Source: Nitrospirales bacterium (GTDB lineage Bacteria > Nitrospirota > Nitrospiria > Nitrospirales > UBA8639). Taken from it: a stretch of DNA of 47,298 bases. A model generated the notes under the pieces. It saw nothing but the letters and a program-made list of their open reading frames with translations, made no database searches and was not told where the DNA came from. The position numbers and the translations under genes were made by a program. Shown here piece by piece: positions 20,650 through 28,812 of this stretch (positions are counted from its first letter, which is position 1; the number at the start of each line of letters is the position of its first letter). The stretch is taken from NCBI GenBank assembly GCA_021604365.1, contig BQIZ01000007.1, forward strand, positions 1 through 47,298, in the 5' to 3' direction.

Positions 20650-21108
20650 ATGAACAGTGACCAGCAAATACCGATGAAGGTGTTCTATTCATATGCCCAT
20701 GAAGAAGAATCCTTAAAAGACGAACTGGCAAAACACTTAGCAATTCTCGAACGAGGTGGATTAATTTCTTCCTGGCACGATCGGGATATTACCGCAGGCC
20801 AGGAATGGAAAGATCAAATCAATGACAATCTCCTTACAGCACAGATCATCCTTCTTCTGGTCAGTCCGGATTTTCTCAACTCCGATTATTGCTATGACAA
20901 TGAGATGGTTTGAGCCATGGAGCTTCACCAGGAAAAAACAGCCTGTGTAATCCCTATCATCCTCCGTCCCTGTCTCTGGTCTCTGTCCGTCTTCGGGAAA
21001 CTTCAAGCGTTGCCGACCGGAGCTCAACCAATTACCAGTGTCCCCAATCGAGATGAGGCGATTGCCAATGTCGCTCTGGGAATTAAAAACCCCATTGAGA
21101 ACAGGTAG
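20650..21108 (+). pseudogene. TIR-domain protein gene interrupted by an in-frame TGA
   Basis: The frame from ATG 20650 (GGAGCGGAGAGGG upstream) encodes a bacterial TIR domain: KVFYSYAHEEESLKDELAKHL, ISSWHDRDITAGQEW, LLLVSPDFLNSDYCYDNEM. A TGA at 20911-20913 then interrupts it. The same frame continues AMELHQEKTACVIPIILRPC, LQALPTGAQPIT and RDEAIANVALGI to 21108. The TGA replaces the usual Arg of the RAMELH segment, consistent with a CGA-to-TGA change. The TIR glutamate region is present, but the domain is split. No effector or other partner domain follows, so it may be a remnant of a larger immune or NAD-cleaving protein. Confidence 0.8.
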
Positions 21109-21277
21109 GTTTGTCAGTTATTGCACAACAGATACTTCAGGCCGAAGGGTTGAATAAAATCGATGGGTTCGACCTTTCGCAATGCCATACGCCTCCTTTG
21201 GAGCCATCACAGAATTGACCAAATGTCACAACGATCTTTCTGCTGAAAATTCAACTCATTAAAAGAGAGAGGGCTTC

Positions 21278-21541
21278 ATGAACAACGTATATATTATTGT
21301 CGGAGTTACTTGTCTATTTGTGGGATGTATGGGAGGCCAGTGGGTCAAAGAAGGGACATCTCCCGAAACCGTCCAACAAGACTACCGCGAATGCCAAACG
21401 ATGGGAATAGTTCAAGAACCGCAACCGGCGACACTGGGCGATAAAATTGGCGCCAATCCCGACATGAGCGGCCAGGCTATTGAACAATGCATGCGAGGGA
21501 AAGGGTATCGGTGGGTCACCGAAAAGACGACGAGCCCATAG
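21278..21541 (+). CDS. Small predicted lipoprotein, 87 aa
   Basis: A signal sequence ends in LFVGC, a lipobox, so the mature protein would start at Cys 17. The remaining 70 residues are hydrophilic with two more cysteines (RECQTM, EQCMRGKGYRWV). C-terminal MRGKGYRWV-type endings are common in small outer-membrane lipoproteins of unknown function. AGAGAGAGGG lies upstream of the ATG. It is isolated between the TIR remnant and the mobile element. Function unknown. Confidence 0.7.
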   Translation: MNNVYIIVGVTCLFVGCMGGQWVKEGTSPETVQQDYRECQTMGIVQEPQPATLGDKIGANPDMSGQAIEQCMRGKGYRWVTEKTTSP

Positions 21542-21951
21542 GAGAGGGAAACAACCTAGGCCTCCTTCTTCTACGTTTTTATCTTATTGGCAGATTATCC
21601 GGATGGTTCCATTTTGATTGCAGGAGGGGCCGACAATTAGCCTGTAAGTGAAGACCGGAAGGCTTTTTTCAAGCGTTAATACCTGAAAAGTATGTAAATG
21701 GTGGAGCCCGATGGAGAAGTCTCGAAACAACTATTCCTGATTTTAGCAGAGTGGGACTTCATTCTTCAGAGCGCTTCGGTCGATCTCAGCCCATCTCTGT
21801 AATACCCGATAATACTGTATTTCAGTAGTACCTACTTTAAACGCTAGTCCAGAATCTTACTGGGCTGGCGTTTTTCTTTTCCCTCGGTTTAACCAAGACA
21901 ATTCATGGCACGTATCGGCTCTGTTTCCCAGGAACAGGGTTTGGCCGTGCT
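21542..21951. other. Non-coding stretch before mobC; possible element end and oriT
   Basis: About 410 bases with no convincing gene. It contains the 9-bp candidate att copy (21698-21706), short inverted repeats TACTG-TATTT-CAGTA (21813-21827) and GTAG-TAC-CTAC (21825-21835), a terminator (21842-21875) and CTGTT-n7-AACAG near 21920. Mobilizable elements of the MOBP type carry oriT just upstream of mobC, so oriT is expected here, but I cannot point to a nic site. Confidence 0.35.
21842..21875 (+). terminator. Intrinsic terminator just upstream of mobC
   Basis: cgctagtccag (21842-21852) pairs with ctgggctggcg (21860-21870), an 11-bp stem with two G-U pairs and a 7-base loop, followed by tttttcttttc. 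This is a strong plus-strand terminator. It has no gene within 300 bases upstream, suggesting it ends an untranslated transcript or insulates the mobilization genes from the chromosome. Confidence 0.7.
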
Positions 21952-22440
21952 ATGTCAATTTTAGAAAAAGTGAAAGATATGCCTGTACCCAAGAAAAAGC
22001 AAATATCGCCTTTCTCACTACGCCTGACGCCAGAAGAACGCACGCAGCTTGATAAGGATGCGGCAGGCATGTCTTTGGGGGCTTATATCCGTTCTCGTCT
22101 TTTTGAAAGCTCAATCCCTAAAAGGCGAACCCGGAATAAGTTTCCAGTCAAAGACCATCAGGAGTTGGCCAAAGTCCTGGGCGAACTGGGCAAATCACGC
22201 CTCGCCAACAATATGAACCAACTAGCCAAATCCGTGAATAAAGGAATTCTGGAAGTCACACCGGAAACCGAACAAGCCATTCACGCTGGCTGTTCGGATA
22301 TCCGGTGGATGCGTCATGTCCTAATGGCAGCTCTAGGTTTAATAGTGGAGAAAGATCATGATTCTGAAAGGCTCACAACGTGGTGGAGCCAGGCAACTGG
22401 CGACCCATCTTTTAAAGGTGGAGGAAAACGAGCATGTTGA
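21952..22440 (+). CDS. MobC-like relaxosome / ribbon-helix-helix mobilization protein
   Basis: 162 aa. The segment SPFSLRLTPEERTQLDKDAA-GMSLGAYIRSRLF is the MobC/RHH DNA-binding signature, and LGKSRLANNMNQLAKSVNKG is the helical MobC core (the NxNQxAxxxN-type motif). Such proteins bind oriT and help the relaxase nick it. The gene overlaps the relaxase start by 83 bases in another frame, so the two are translationally linked. The start has a poor ribosome-binding site; an internal ATG at 21979 is an alternative. Confidence 0.8.
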   Translation: MSILEKVKDMPVPKKKQISPFSLRLTPEERTQLDKDAAGMSLGAYIRSRLFESSIPKRRTRNKFPVKDHQELAKVLGELGKSRLANNMNQLAKSVNKGILEVTPETEQAIHAGCSDIRWMRHVLMAALGLIVEKDHDSERLTTWWSQATGDPSFKGGGKRAC

Positions 22441-23668
22441 AATTCATGAAATCTACGGCTTTGTCTCAGAAGACTTGGATGGGGCTTTGAGAGAAATCCA
22501 CGCCATCAGTCAAGGCACGCGCTGTAAGCAATTCATGTTTTCCCTAAGCCTAAATCCGCCTCAATCCGAATCTGTCCCAGTTGAGTATTTTGAAAAAGCG
22601 CTAACGGATATTGAAAAAGAGTTGAAACTTGAAAATCAGCCACGCGCCATCGTGTTTCATGAGAAGGAAGGCAGACGGCATTGCCATGCTGTCTGGTCAC
22701 GGATTGATACGAATGAGATGAAAGCTATCAACCTGCCGTATTTCAAAATGAAGCTTCAGAATATTTCCCGCCAGTTATATTTCCAATATGGCTGGCAAAT
22801 GCCCCTTGGCCTGATGAATAAGGAGGAACGCAATCCTCTCAATTTTTCCCTAAAAGAGTGGCAACAGGCCAAGCGCCTACAGGAAGATCCGAAAGTGATT
22901 AAACAGCTTTTCCAGGGTTGCTGGGCGGTTTCGGACAATAAGACCTCATTAGAAAAGGCTTTAAATGAGTATGGGTATTATCTGGCCAAAGGTGACCGAC
23001 GTGGTTTTGTCGCCATTGATTATCGCGGCGAGGTGTACTCTTTGAGCCGCTGGATGGGGGTGAAGACCAAAGACCTTAAACATCGTCTTGGAAATTTGGA
23101 GGCCCTACCAGGTACGAAAGAGGTTAATGCTCAAATCGCCGGGCGTATGAGCCAAATGCTGGAAACATATATATGCCAAGTCCAGAGTGGTATGAATAAA
23201 TCTCTTGAGCCTTTCAGGCAAAAGAAAGAGTCGATGAAAGACTCCCACCGAACACAGCGCCAGGACTTGAAAAAAAGGCAGAATGAGCGCCGTAAAGATG
23301 AAGAAAAAAAACGTTATCAGCGTCTGCCAAAAGGCTTTAAATCCCTTTGGGCAAGGATGACAGGGAAGTATCAAAAAATCAGAGCCCAGAATGAACGGGA
23401 GGTCAAAAACTTAAATATCCGCGATAGAGAAGAAAAGCAAGCTTTGATAGACCGTCAGCTTACGGACCGGCAGAATCTGCAAGATCAGGTCCGGCCTATC
23501 AAACGCCAACATCAAAAGCTGGCCATCCAACTCAAAAAGGATGTTGTACAATATTTAGAAATGAGAGAAATGCCAGAAGCTATATTTCAGCAGAAATTAT
23601 TCGATGCTGAAGATCGCTTGACAAAGACATTCATTAGAAGACGGGACTATGATCCCGAAATGAATTAA
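22358..23668 (+). CDS. Relaxase / mobilization nuclease (MOBP-like)
   Basis: 436 aa. The N-terminus MILKGSQRGGARQLATHLL is typical of the relaxase/mobilization nuclease family. EGRRHCHAVWSRID (about 103-116) supplies the metal-binding HxH-x-VW motif, with Tyr candidates upstream and around 145. From about 290 onward the protein is highly charged and coiled-coil (lysine/arginine/glutamine-rich), as is common in relaxase C-termini. GGAG precedes the ATG inside mobC. It would nick oriT and lead the DNA strand into a helper-encoded conjugation pore; no coupling protein or type IV secretion genes are present in the element. Confidence 0.87.
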   Translation: MILKGSQRGGARQLATHLLKVEENEHVEIHEIYGFVSEDLDGALREIHAISQGTRCKQFMFSLSLNPPQSESVPVEYFEKALTDIEKELKLENQPRAIVFHEKEGRRHCHAVWSRIDTNEMKAINLPYFKMKLQNISRQLYFQYGWQMPLGLMNKEERNPLNFSLKEWQQAKRLQEDPKVIKQLFQGCWAVSDNKTSLEKALNEYGYYLAKGDRRGFVAIDYRGEVYSLSRWMGVKTKDLKHRLGNLEALPGTKEVNAQIAGRMSQMLETYICQVQSGMNKSLEPFRQKKESMKDSHRTQRQDLKKRQNERRKDEEKKRYQRLPKGFKSLWARMTGKYQKIRAQNEREVKNLNIRDREEKQALIDRQLTDRQNLQDQVRPIKRQHQKLAIQLKKDVVQYLEMREMPEAIFQQKLFDAEDRLTKTFIRRRDYDPEMN

Positions 23669-23729
23669 AATTGTAAGAGGGGTGCTTGTATTGGCATAAG
23701 CGTTTTTAATTATCGCCTCTCACCTACAA

Positions 23730-24596
23730 ATGAGCGAATCAAAAAGAGTTAAAAAGTTTTGCTTAACGATAGCTAAAAATATTCCTATCTTTCCAAACAA
23801 CAAGCAAACTAGACAAAAGCTATTAAATGAACCTTTAGGAACGCTGTTGATTCACTACGCAAACTGGGCTTCTCGGTACGTATCAATTAGGCCAAGAGTG
23901 GTTGAAGTATATTGTGAAGTGGAAGACAGCCCAAGAGGGGGAATTTTATCAGGTCTGATTACCACTTTCCTAAAAAAGGTAACGGAAGGTGAAGATTTAA
24001 CGACATATTTATCTTTGAAACCACATACCAGAGGCTACTCACCTGAAGCTTCAGGAACTGGACCAAATGTTAACCGTTGGGCGGATAAAGACTTTCTCCT
24101 CACAGTAATGGGTTATCACCATTTCCATTTAGGTCCAATTTGTGGTGAGAAGGGATTGGCCGCCCGCACTAACGAGATTCTGTTTGCCTACGTGTCTCGC
24201 GAAAAATTCGAAGTGTTAGGAGTCTTTGATCATTCTGTATTTGTTTCCAGCTCTTCTTCCCACCATGAAATGTCACAAGAACGATCCCGATTGTGGGCTA
24301 CTTTCGATGCCCACTCTTCAAGAGGAAGGCCTAGCGATTCTGTTGTGATATCCGGAGCTATAACTACGTCAGGCCATGCATTGCATTTAGTAATGCTGGC
24401 CCAGGATTATTCTCGTGTTATTCGAGATGTTGATCCATTGCTGGATGATCCTACTTACGTCAAACGTCTATATGAAACAGCCAATGAACCACTTCCAAAC
24501 AAACTGCGACTAGAATGGAAATTAATTTTTTTGGACCTTGGGCTATGGGATCAGAAGTTGAATAGGTTTTTTATTCTCAGGAAAGGGCCTAATTAA
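23730..24596 (+). CDS. Uncharacterized cargo protein with HHFHLG motif
   Basis: 288 aa, not a family I can name. The centre carries MGYHHFHLGPICGEKGLAAR, then EILFAYVSREKFEVLGVFDH. The pattern HHFHLG ... R ... LLF ... H recurs, as far as I recall, in uncharacterized proteins of phage and genomic-island origin, and the clustered histidines look catalytic or metal-binding. There is no membrane segment or signal peptide. It begins 61 bases after the relaxase gene without an obvious ribosome-binding site and uses AT-richer codons than the core genes. A defence or toxin role is possible but speculative. Confidence 0.65.
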   Translation: MSESKRVKKFCLTIAKNIPIFPNNKQTRQKLLNEPLGTLLIHYANWASRYVSIRPRVVEVYCEVEDSPRGGILSGLITTFLKKVTEGEDLTTYLSLKPHTRGYSPEASGTGPNVNRWADKDFLLTVMGYHHFHLGPICGEKGLAARTNEILFAYVSREKFEVLGVFDHSVFVSSSSSHHEMSQERSRLWATFDAHSSRGRPSDSVVISGAITTSGHALHLVMLAQDYSRVIRDVDPLLDDPTYVKRLYETANEPLPNKLRLEWKLIFLDLGLWDQKLNRFFILRKGPN

Positions 24597-24639
24597 CAAT
24601 GGGCAGGTCAGCATGATGTGCACAATTTCCATCACTTAC

Positions 24640-24676
24640 AAAAAGAGCTTCCTATCTGGATGCGAATAGGAAGCTC
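24640..24676 (-). terminator. Intrinsic terminator of the 132-aa minus-strand gene
   Basis: gagcttcctat (24645-24655) pairs perfectly with ataggaagctc (24666-24676), an 11-bp stem with a 10-base loop. On the minus strand it is followed by TTTTTGT. It lies 24 bases beyond the stop codon of the minus-strand gene. Confidence 0.75.
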
Positions 24677-24699
24677 AAAAAAATAGCACCTCTTTGTTG

Positions 24700-25098
24700 C
24701 TAGGAGTGAGTATGTTCGAAGTGTTCTACTCTTGAAGGATTTCGAGGGTCCAGATCATGAGGTTGGTTTAATTTGTAGATTTCTCTAATTGCCGCGTCGA
24801 TGACCAGTCTGGCTTTTGAGCTAAATTCCATAAGCTTTGTAGATTTAGCGATTATTTCATTACCCAGGTATTTATTGGCTTTCCTCAGCCGTTTTTCAAG
24901 AATTTCAGGATTTCCAACTCTCCCACCATAAATCATTCCCAAAACTGAAGATAATTCCATCGTTGCTTCGTGAAGCAAAGGCCTGAAGATTGGAAGTAAC
25001 GCACCAGATGTTGAAAGTGCCTTTTCCATTTCAGACACAATTTCGTCTAATTGCTTAATAGATGGTGGGCAATCTACTGCAGAGTTGGCATTACTCAT
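24700..25098 (-). CDS. Small helical cargo protein, unknown function
   Basis: 132 aa from the ATG at 25098, where AAGGA stands 8 bases upstream; the track start at 25131 lacks one. The sequence is predicted to be mostly alpha-helical (KQLDEIVSEMEKALSTSG, ILEKRLRKANKYLGNEI, KLMEFSSKARLVIDAAI) and ends in a histidine-containing tail. No known domain. It is transcribed divergently from the PDC-like membrane protein with a 95-base AT-rich shared region. Its own terminator follows. A regulator or partner of its divergent neighbour is possible. Confidence 0.6.
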   Translation of the reverse strand: MSNANSAVDCPPSIKQLDEIVSEMEKALSTSGALLPIFRPLLHEATMELSSVLGMIYGGRVGNPEILEKRLRKANKYLGNEIIAKSTKLMEFSSKARLVIDAAIREIYKLNQPHDLDPRNPSRVEHFEHTHS

Positions 25099-25193
25099 TA
25101 AGAATATCCTTCGGTTTTTATCTTTAAACACTTAAGTAACGACCCTATTACCCTATATTTTTTTTGTCAAATCCCTTATTATCGCCGGCCATT

Positions 25194-26345
25194 ATGTCAA
25201 AGAAAGACTATATCTCAATAATCAATTCGTATCCTGATATTTTAGAACCTGCCGAGGAGTTCCTCACCTCCTTATTGGAAGATATTTCCAAACAAGAAGT
25301 TATCGATGACCGTAGGATTCGGCGGGAGGGATTGGAACGTATTGCAGGTCCTTTCAAATTTATAGATTTGGTCTACATTTTAAACGCGGAAGGTGATCTT
25401 ATTGATGATAGCTATAAGTGTGAAATTGCTGGAGCTTATATGTTCGCAAGTACCTCCGATAATGAAGCTCGCATAAGTAGGTATTTACAGCAGGAAAACA
25501 GGGAAAAAGCGTCGACTAACAGCGGACGGAAAAACCGAGATTATTTTAGACAAGTAGATCTTGACGGAGAGAGCGGAATTGTCCACGTTACAGAACCTTA
25601 TCTTTCTACAGCTACAGGATTTCCATGTATATCTGCCTCCGTAGCAATAGAGGAAAAATCTGTAGCAATAGGAGAAAAAAGTAAAAGAAAAATTTTAGTA
25701 ATGGACGCTGACCTTTCTGGTTTGCAAGCTTTTCTTAATGGCGATGTGGACGGACATAAAAGAGAAAATATTTTCAATAGGATATATAGGACATTATTAG
25801 TCACTTTAGGAGGGATAACAGGTATTTTATTCATCGGTGGGATTGCAGAACTAGTGATGGCTCTTAAAGATATAATATTTCCTAAATGGGACTATAAGGC
25901 CGCATTCTTTTCATCCAACACATCACACCATTTTGATATCACAGTTTTTTTAGATATTCTTGTTACGTTTACAGTAGCGTTAGCAATGTTGGACTTGGTG
26001 AAAACATTGTGGGAAGAAGAAATTATTTTTTATAAAGATTTAACAAAACCTAGTCCAGCAAGGAGAACGGTGATACGGTTCATTACCGCCATTCTCATCG
26101 CACTTTCAATTGAAACCCTTGTCCAGGTCTTTAAAGTTTCCCACATGGGTGAAACAGACAAAATTCCTTTAGACCCCATCTCGATGCTATATGGTGTCAC
26201 CGCGCTTTTAATTGGGCTTGCCGTATACATTGTCCTAACCAGCCTTACAGACCTTACAAAAGACAGAGTTTTACTCAGGGCCATTCAAGATAGCATTGGA
26301 AATCTTTCAAAAGTTAAGGAATCTAAAGATAGGGGAACCCCTTAA
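25194..26345 (+). CDS. PDC-like sensor domain protein with four transmembrane helices
   Basis: 383 aa from ATG 25194; the track TTG start at 25164 has no support. The first 170 residues look like a PDC/Cache-type sensing domain (FIDLVYILNAEGDLIDDSY, RDYFRQVDLDGE, VTEPYLSTATGFPCISASVA). There is no membrane segment in front of it, so it may face the cytoplasm. Four hydrophobic helices follow (about 215-240, 260-285, 305-325 and 340-362). Similar architectures have been annotated 'general glycosylation pathway protein', a label with weak basis. There is no kinase or cyclase output domain. Ligand and role are unknown. Confidence 0.65.
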   Translation: MSKKDYISIINSYPDILEPAEEFLTSLLEDISKQEVIDDRRIRREGLERIAGPFKFIDLVYILNAEGDLIDDSYKCEIAGAYMFASTSDNEARISRYLQQENREKASTNSGRKNRDYFRQVDLDGESGIVHVTEPYLSTATGFPCISASVAIEEKSVAIGEKSKRKILVMDADLSGLQAFLNGDVDGHKRENIFNRIYRTLLVTLGGITGILFIGGIAELVMALKDIIFPKWDYKAAFFSSNTSHHFDITVFLDILVTFTVALAMLDLVKTLWEEEIIFYKDLTKPSPARRTVIRFITAILIALSIETLVQVFKVSHMGETDKIPLDPISMLYGVTALLIGLAVYIVLTSLTDLTKDRVLLRAIQDSIGNLSKVKESKDRGTP

Positions 26346-26429
26346 ACTTCATACAGCACCCCTGAATTTATTGCTTACATCTTTAAATTTGCCATACTAA
26401 AGAATAACAAACTAAGGGGTGGCTGGTTT

Positions 26430-26580
26430 GTGTCGAGTCTGGAGAGAGCTCAAGGCGAGGCAGAGCCGAAGGCAGATAAGAAATGCATCCAAGGACGCAT
26501 CCTTAGTCGTCGTGCAGGGAACAAAACCCCTGCTTGAAGTCCAGCAACCGAAATGCTGGCCGTAATTGAACGGCGGAATA
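26430..26580. ncRNA. Hairpin-dense block, candidate structured RNA upstream of the TOPRIM-like gene
   Basis: In the 407-base gene-free gap 26346-26752 three perfect hairpins follow each other: aagga-cgca-tcctt (26491-26504), gcaggg-n8-ccctgc (26514-26533) and ccagca-n7-tgctgg (26541-26559). They are preceded by a GC-rich purine-rich segment unlike the AT-rich surroundings. The 62-aa minus ORF across it looks like a chance ORF. The strand is not determined; the plus strand would place it as a leader of the TOPRIM-like gene, about 170 bases before its ATG. Confidence 0.35.
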
Positions 26581-26752
26581 GATGGCGCGCAATTGGCCAA
26601 TAGTTTAGAACTAATTATTTCAGAATTTATATGATTGAAACCTAATTCTACAAAGCTCTCCTTCTGATTTCAGCCCATCTTTTTAAGTCTCAGCATCTGG
26701 CCTTTAAGAACGGCGTTTCCTTTATTCTTAACATTGGCTATTCTTCGGAATT

Positions 26753-28477
26753 ATGTCAGAAAACTTGCTCACTATCCCTAAAGATGCTGCCCAAAAAATT
26801 ATAGCTTCTAGCGCTATTATTGCTTGCCCGATTCTGGGCACAAACAATTTCATTAAGTTCTGCAGAGACCGTGACTTAAACATAAACCGCGAGCGTCTTT
26901 TTCGATTGGAACGCCTCGAGTTGTTTTCACCTATTTTCCGAGTAAAAACTCCAGAAAAAGACAGCCCCTCATTTGCAATCCCATTGGTTGAAAATAATAA
27001 CTGGTTTGTTAAAGGCTGGGCGTGGGACACAACTGACATAAAGCAAAAATATTCTGTGCCAGACCATAAAGACCATGCTCAAGAGGGATATTATTCGATC
27101 TTTCAAATTGACCACCTGAGCCTTGTCCTTTCGGCCATGAGTCTTGATGTTCATATGGATGATTTTTTGGATAAGGGTAAGCAACACGAAATTGACTGGG
27201 AAAAGAAAGGAAGGCGCTGGATTGAGTTATTTCAAAGTCAAGGAGAAAGTCTTGCCACCCATGAATACCGCCGCAGCACAGCACTTCTATGTCAATTCAT
27301 ATCTAATCGATATTATCCCCAAACCCAAACAGACCAGCGAACCATCAAAACAGGAGGAAGATTCTATTCAGACCAATGGATCACTGTATTAAAGAAAAAC
27401 TATGATTGGGATGAGGCTGTTCGTATTTGGCAACCACATTCTGCAGAAGAACTCTTTGATCTCACACCCGAAAAATTAAAGCATGCTTATGAGGGATTAT
27501 CCATCGCGCAATCATCCTGCGATCCTTTGGATAGTTGGTATCAACTTGTTCAATTTATATCTGTAAATGAACGACAGAAATTAAAAGGCCAAGCTTTACG
27601 TGCTGAGACGATCCGTGCAGGAGCAAACATGCTTCGCCTTCTATACAAAGACCTCTACAGCGAAGAATTACCCAATCCCAATGAAATTACACGAACCATC
27701 ATCACACACATTCCAGAGTTAGAGGTACGAAAAGACACTCGTCGCTATTTAGAGTTTGTAGTTAATCAGTATAAATTAAATCCTCAGCCGTCTCTTTGCT
27801 TGCTTGTAGAAGGTAAAACTGAAGAATTGGCTGTGACTAAGATTTTTGAGGAATACTTTAGTGCCCACCCAGGAACATACGGAATCGAGATCATTAATTT
27901 ACGCGGTGTCGATAATGCAACGGGCGGGAAAAAGGAGCAATATCAAGCAATTATTCGACTGATTGATTATTTACATCATCATCAAACTTTTGCCTTTCTA
28001 ATTTTAGACAATGAAGGATATGCAGGAAACCTTCAAAAGAGAGCCAAAAAAGCTAAATCCATCCACCAACATCGCCTATTCGTTACTCGACCAGAGTATA
28101 TCAAAATCTGGGGAATATCATTCGAATTCGATAATTATTCATGCCAGGAAATTGCCACGGCGCTAAATAAAATAGTCTGCGGCAAAGCACTTTTTTCCGG
28201 AAAAGACATAATGGCGTGTAAGAAAGATCAGTACCCTGGTGCAAGCCTAGAAAAACTCTTTGAAGAAAAAATCCAACGATCACTTCCTAAAGTTCAATTT
28301 AATGAAATCTTGCTTGAAACTATGTTCTCCGAAACATCTCGGAGAAAAATTAGCAATCGGCCCATTATCAAAATCCTTGAACGTGCTGCAAAACTTGCAG
28401 CAAGAAATCCTCTTCCTACGATGAACGAGATTTGGGTGAAAAACCAAGCATCAAAATATTTAGGGAAAAAAGGGTGA
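26753..28477 (+). CDS. Stand-alone TOPRIM-like protein, uncharacterized cargo
   Basis: 574 aa. The C-terminal part contains two TOPRIM-type motifs: LLVEGKTE with its catalytic-type Glu (about residue 352) and FLILDNEG (about 415-422). The latter has an acidic D-x-E in place of the usual D-x-D. These motifs occur in OLD-family nucleases, primases and related enzymes that cut or join nucleic acid. The first 340 residues have no recognisable ATPase or other domain (no Walker motif), unlike classical OLD proteins. It is a single plus-strand gene in the element's AT-rich centre, flanked by hairpin-rich DNA. An anti-phage nuclease role is plausible but not shown. Confidence 0.7.
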   Translation: MSENLLTIPKDAAQKIIASSAIIACPILGTNNFIKFCRDRDLNINRERLFRLERLELFSPIFRVKTPEKDSPSFAIPLVENNNWFVKGWAWDTTDIKQKYSVPDHKDHAQEGYYSIFQIDHLSLVLSAMSLDVHMDDFLDKGKQHEIDWEKKGRRWIELFQSQGESLATHEYRRSTALLCQFISNRYYPQTQTDQRTIKTGGRFYSDQWITVLKKNYDWDEAVRIWQPHSAEELFDLTPEKLKHAYEGLSIAQSSCDPLDSWYQLVQFISVNERQKLKGQALRAETIRAGANMLRLLYKDLYSEELPNPNEITRTIITHIPELEVRKDTRRYLEFVVNQYKLNPQPSLCLLVEGKTEELAVTKIFEEYFSAHPGTYGIEIINLRGVDNATGGKKEQYQAIIRLIDYLHHHQTFAFLILDNEGYAGNLQKRAKKAKSIHQHRLFVTRPEYIKIWGISFEFDNYSCQEIATALNKIVCGKALFSGKDIMACKKDQYPGASLEKLFEEKIQRSLPKVQFNEILLETMFSETSRRKISNRPIIKILERAAKLAARNPLPTMNEIWVKNQASKYLGKKG

Positions 28478-28633
28478 AGCTTGTAAGGTGTAACCTGGAG
28501 GTTCTATGGGAATGCGGAGTCTCTTCTTGCGAATGATAAAACGGCGATACGTTTTGATGGTGTGAAGTGGGCGGATGCCAACACAGCTCCAAGGCTAGAG
28601 GGATGCAACGGGAGAGCGCAGCATCTCCCTTGC

Positions 28634-28706
28634 CAAGATGTGTTGTAGTACAACACACATCTTGCGGTAATCCTTACCGTTAAGGCTTTCAGGCAGCTGT
28701 AATACA
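28634..28706. repeat. Cluster of three palindromes in the 335-base gap after the TOPRIM-like gene
   Basis: caagatgtgttgta (28634-28647) faces tacaacacacatcttg, a near-perfect long inverted repeat differing by a 2-base insertion. It is followed directly by cggtaa-tcc-ttaccg (28665-28679) and ctgtaatacag (28696-28706). The first may act as terminator of the TOPRIM-like gene, although it has no T run. The gap 28478-28812 otherwise holds no credible gene. Confidence 0.5.
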
Positions 28707-28812
28707 GTTAATGTTCTCGAGATGATCCGACATGAACCGTAACCGAACTGGCGTCAGACCCCATTGCTTGTTAATTCAGGTGCTTACGAGAAGACAAGGT
28801 AGGGCCAGAAGT

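Noticed and set aside
24645-24676. Long inverted repeat considered as a possible CRISPR or transposon end
   Set aside because: Single copy with a T run on the minus strand immediately after a minus-strand gene; it is a terminator.
26412-26600. 62-aa minus-strand ORF
   Set aside because: It overlaps the hairpin-rich block, has no ribosome-binding site and its translation looks like a chance reading of structured DNA.
28416-28658. 80-aa minus-strand ORF after the TOPRIM-like gene
   Set aside because: Overlaps the end of the TOPRIM-like gene and a palindrome; composition is not protein-like.
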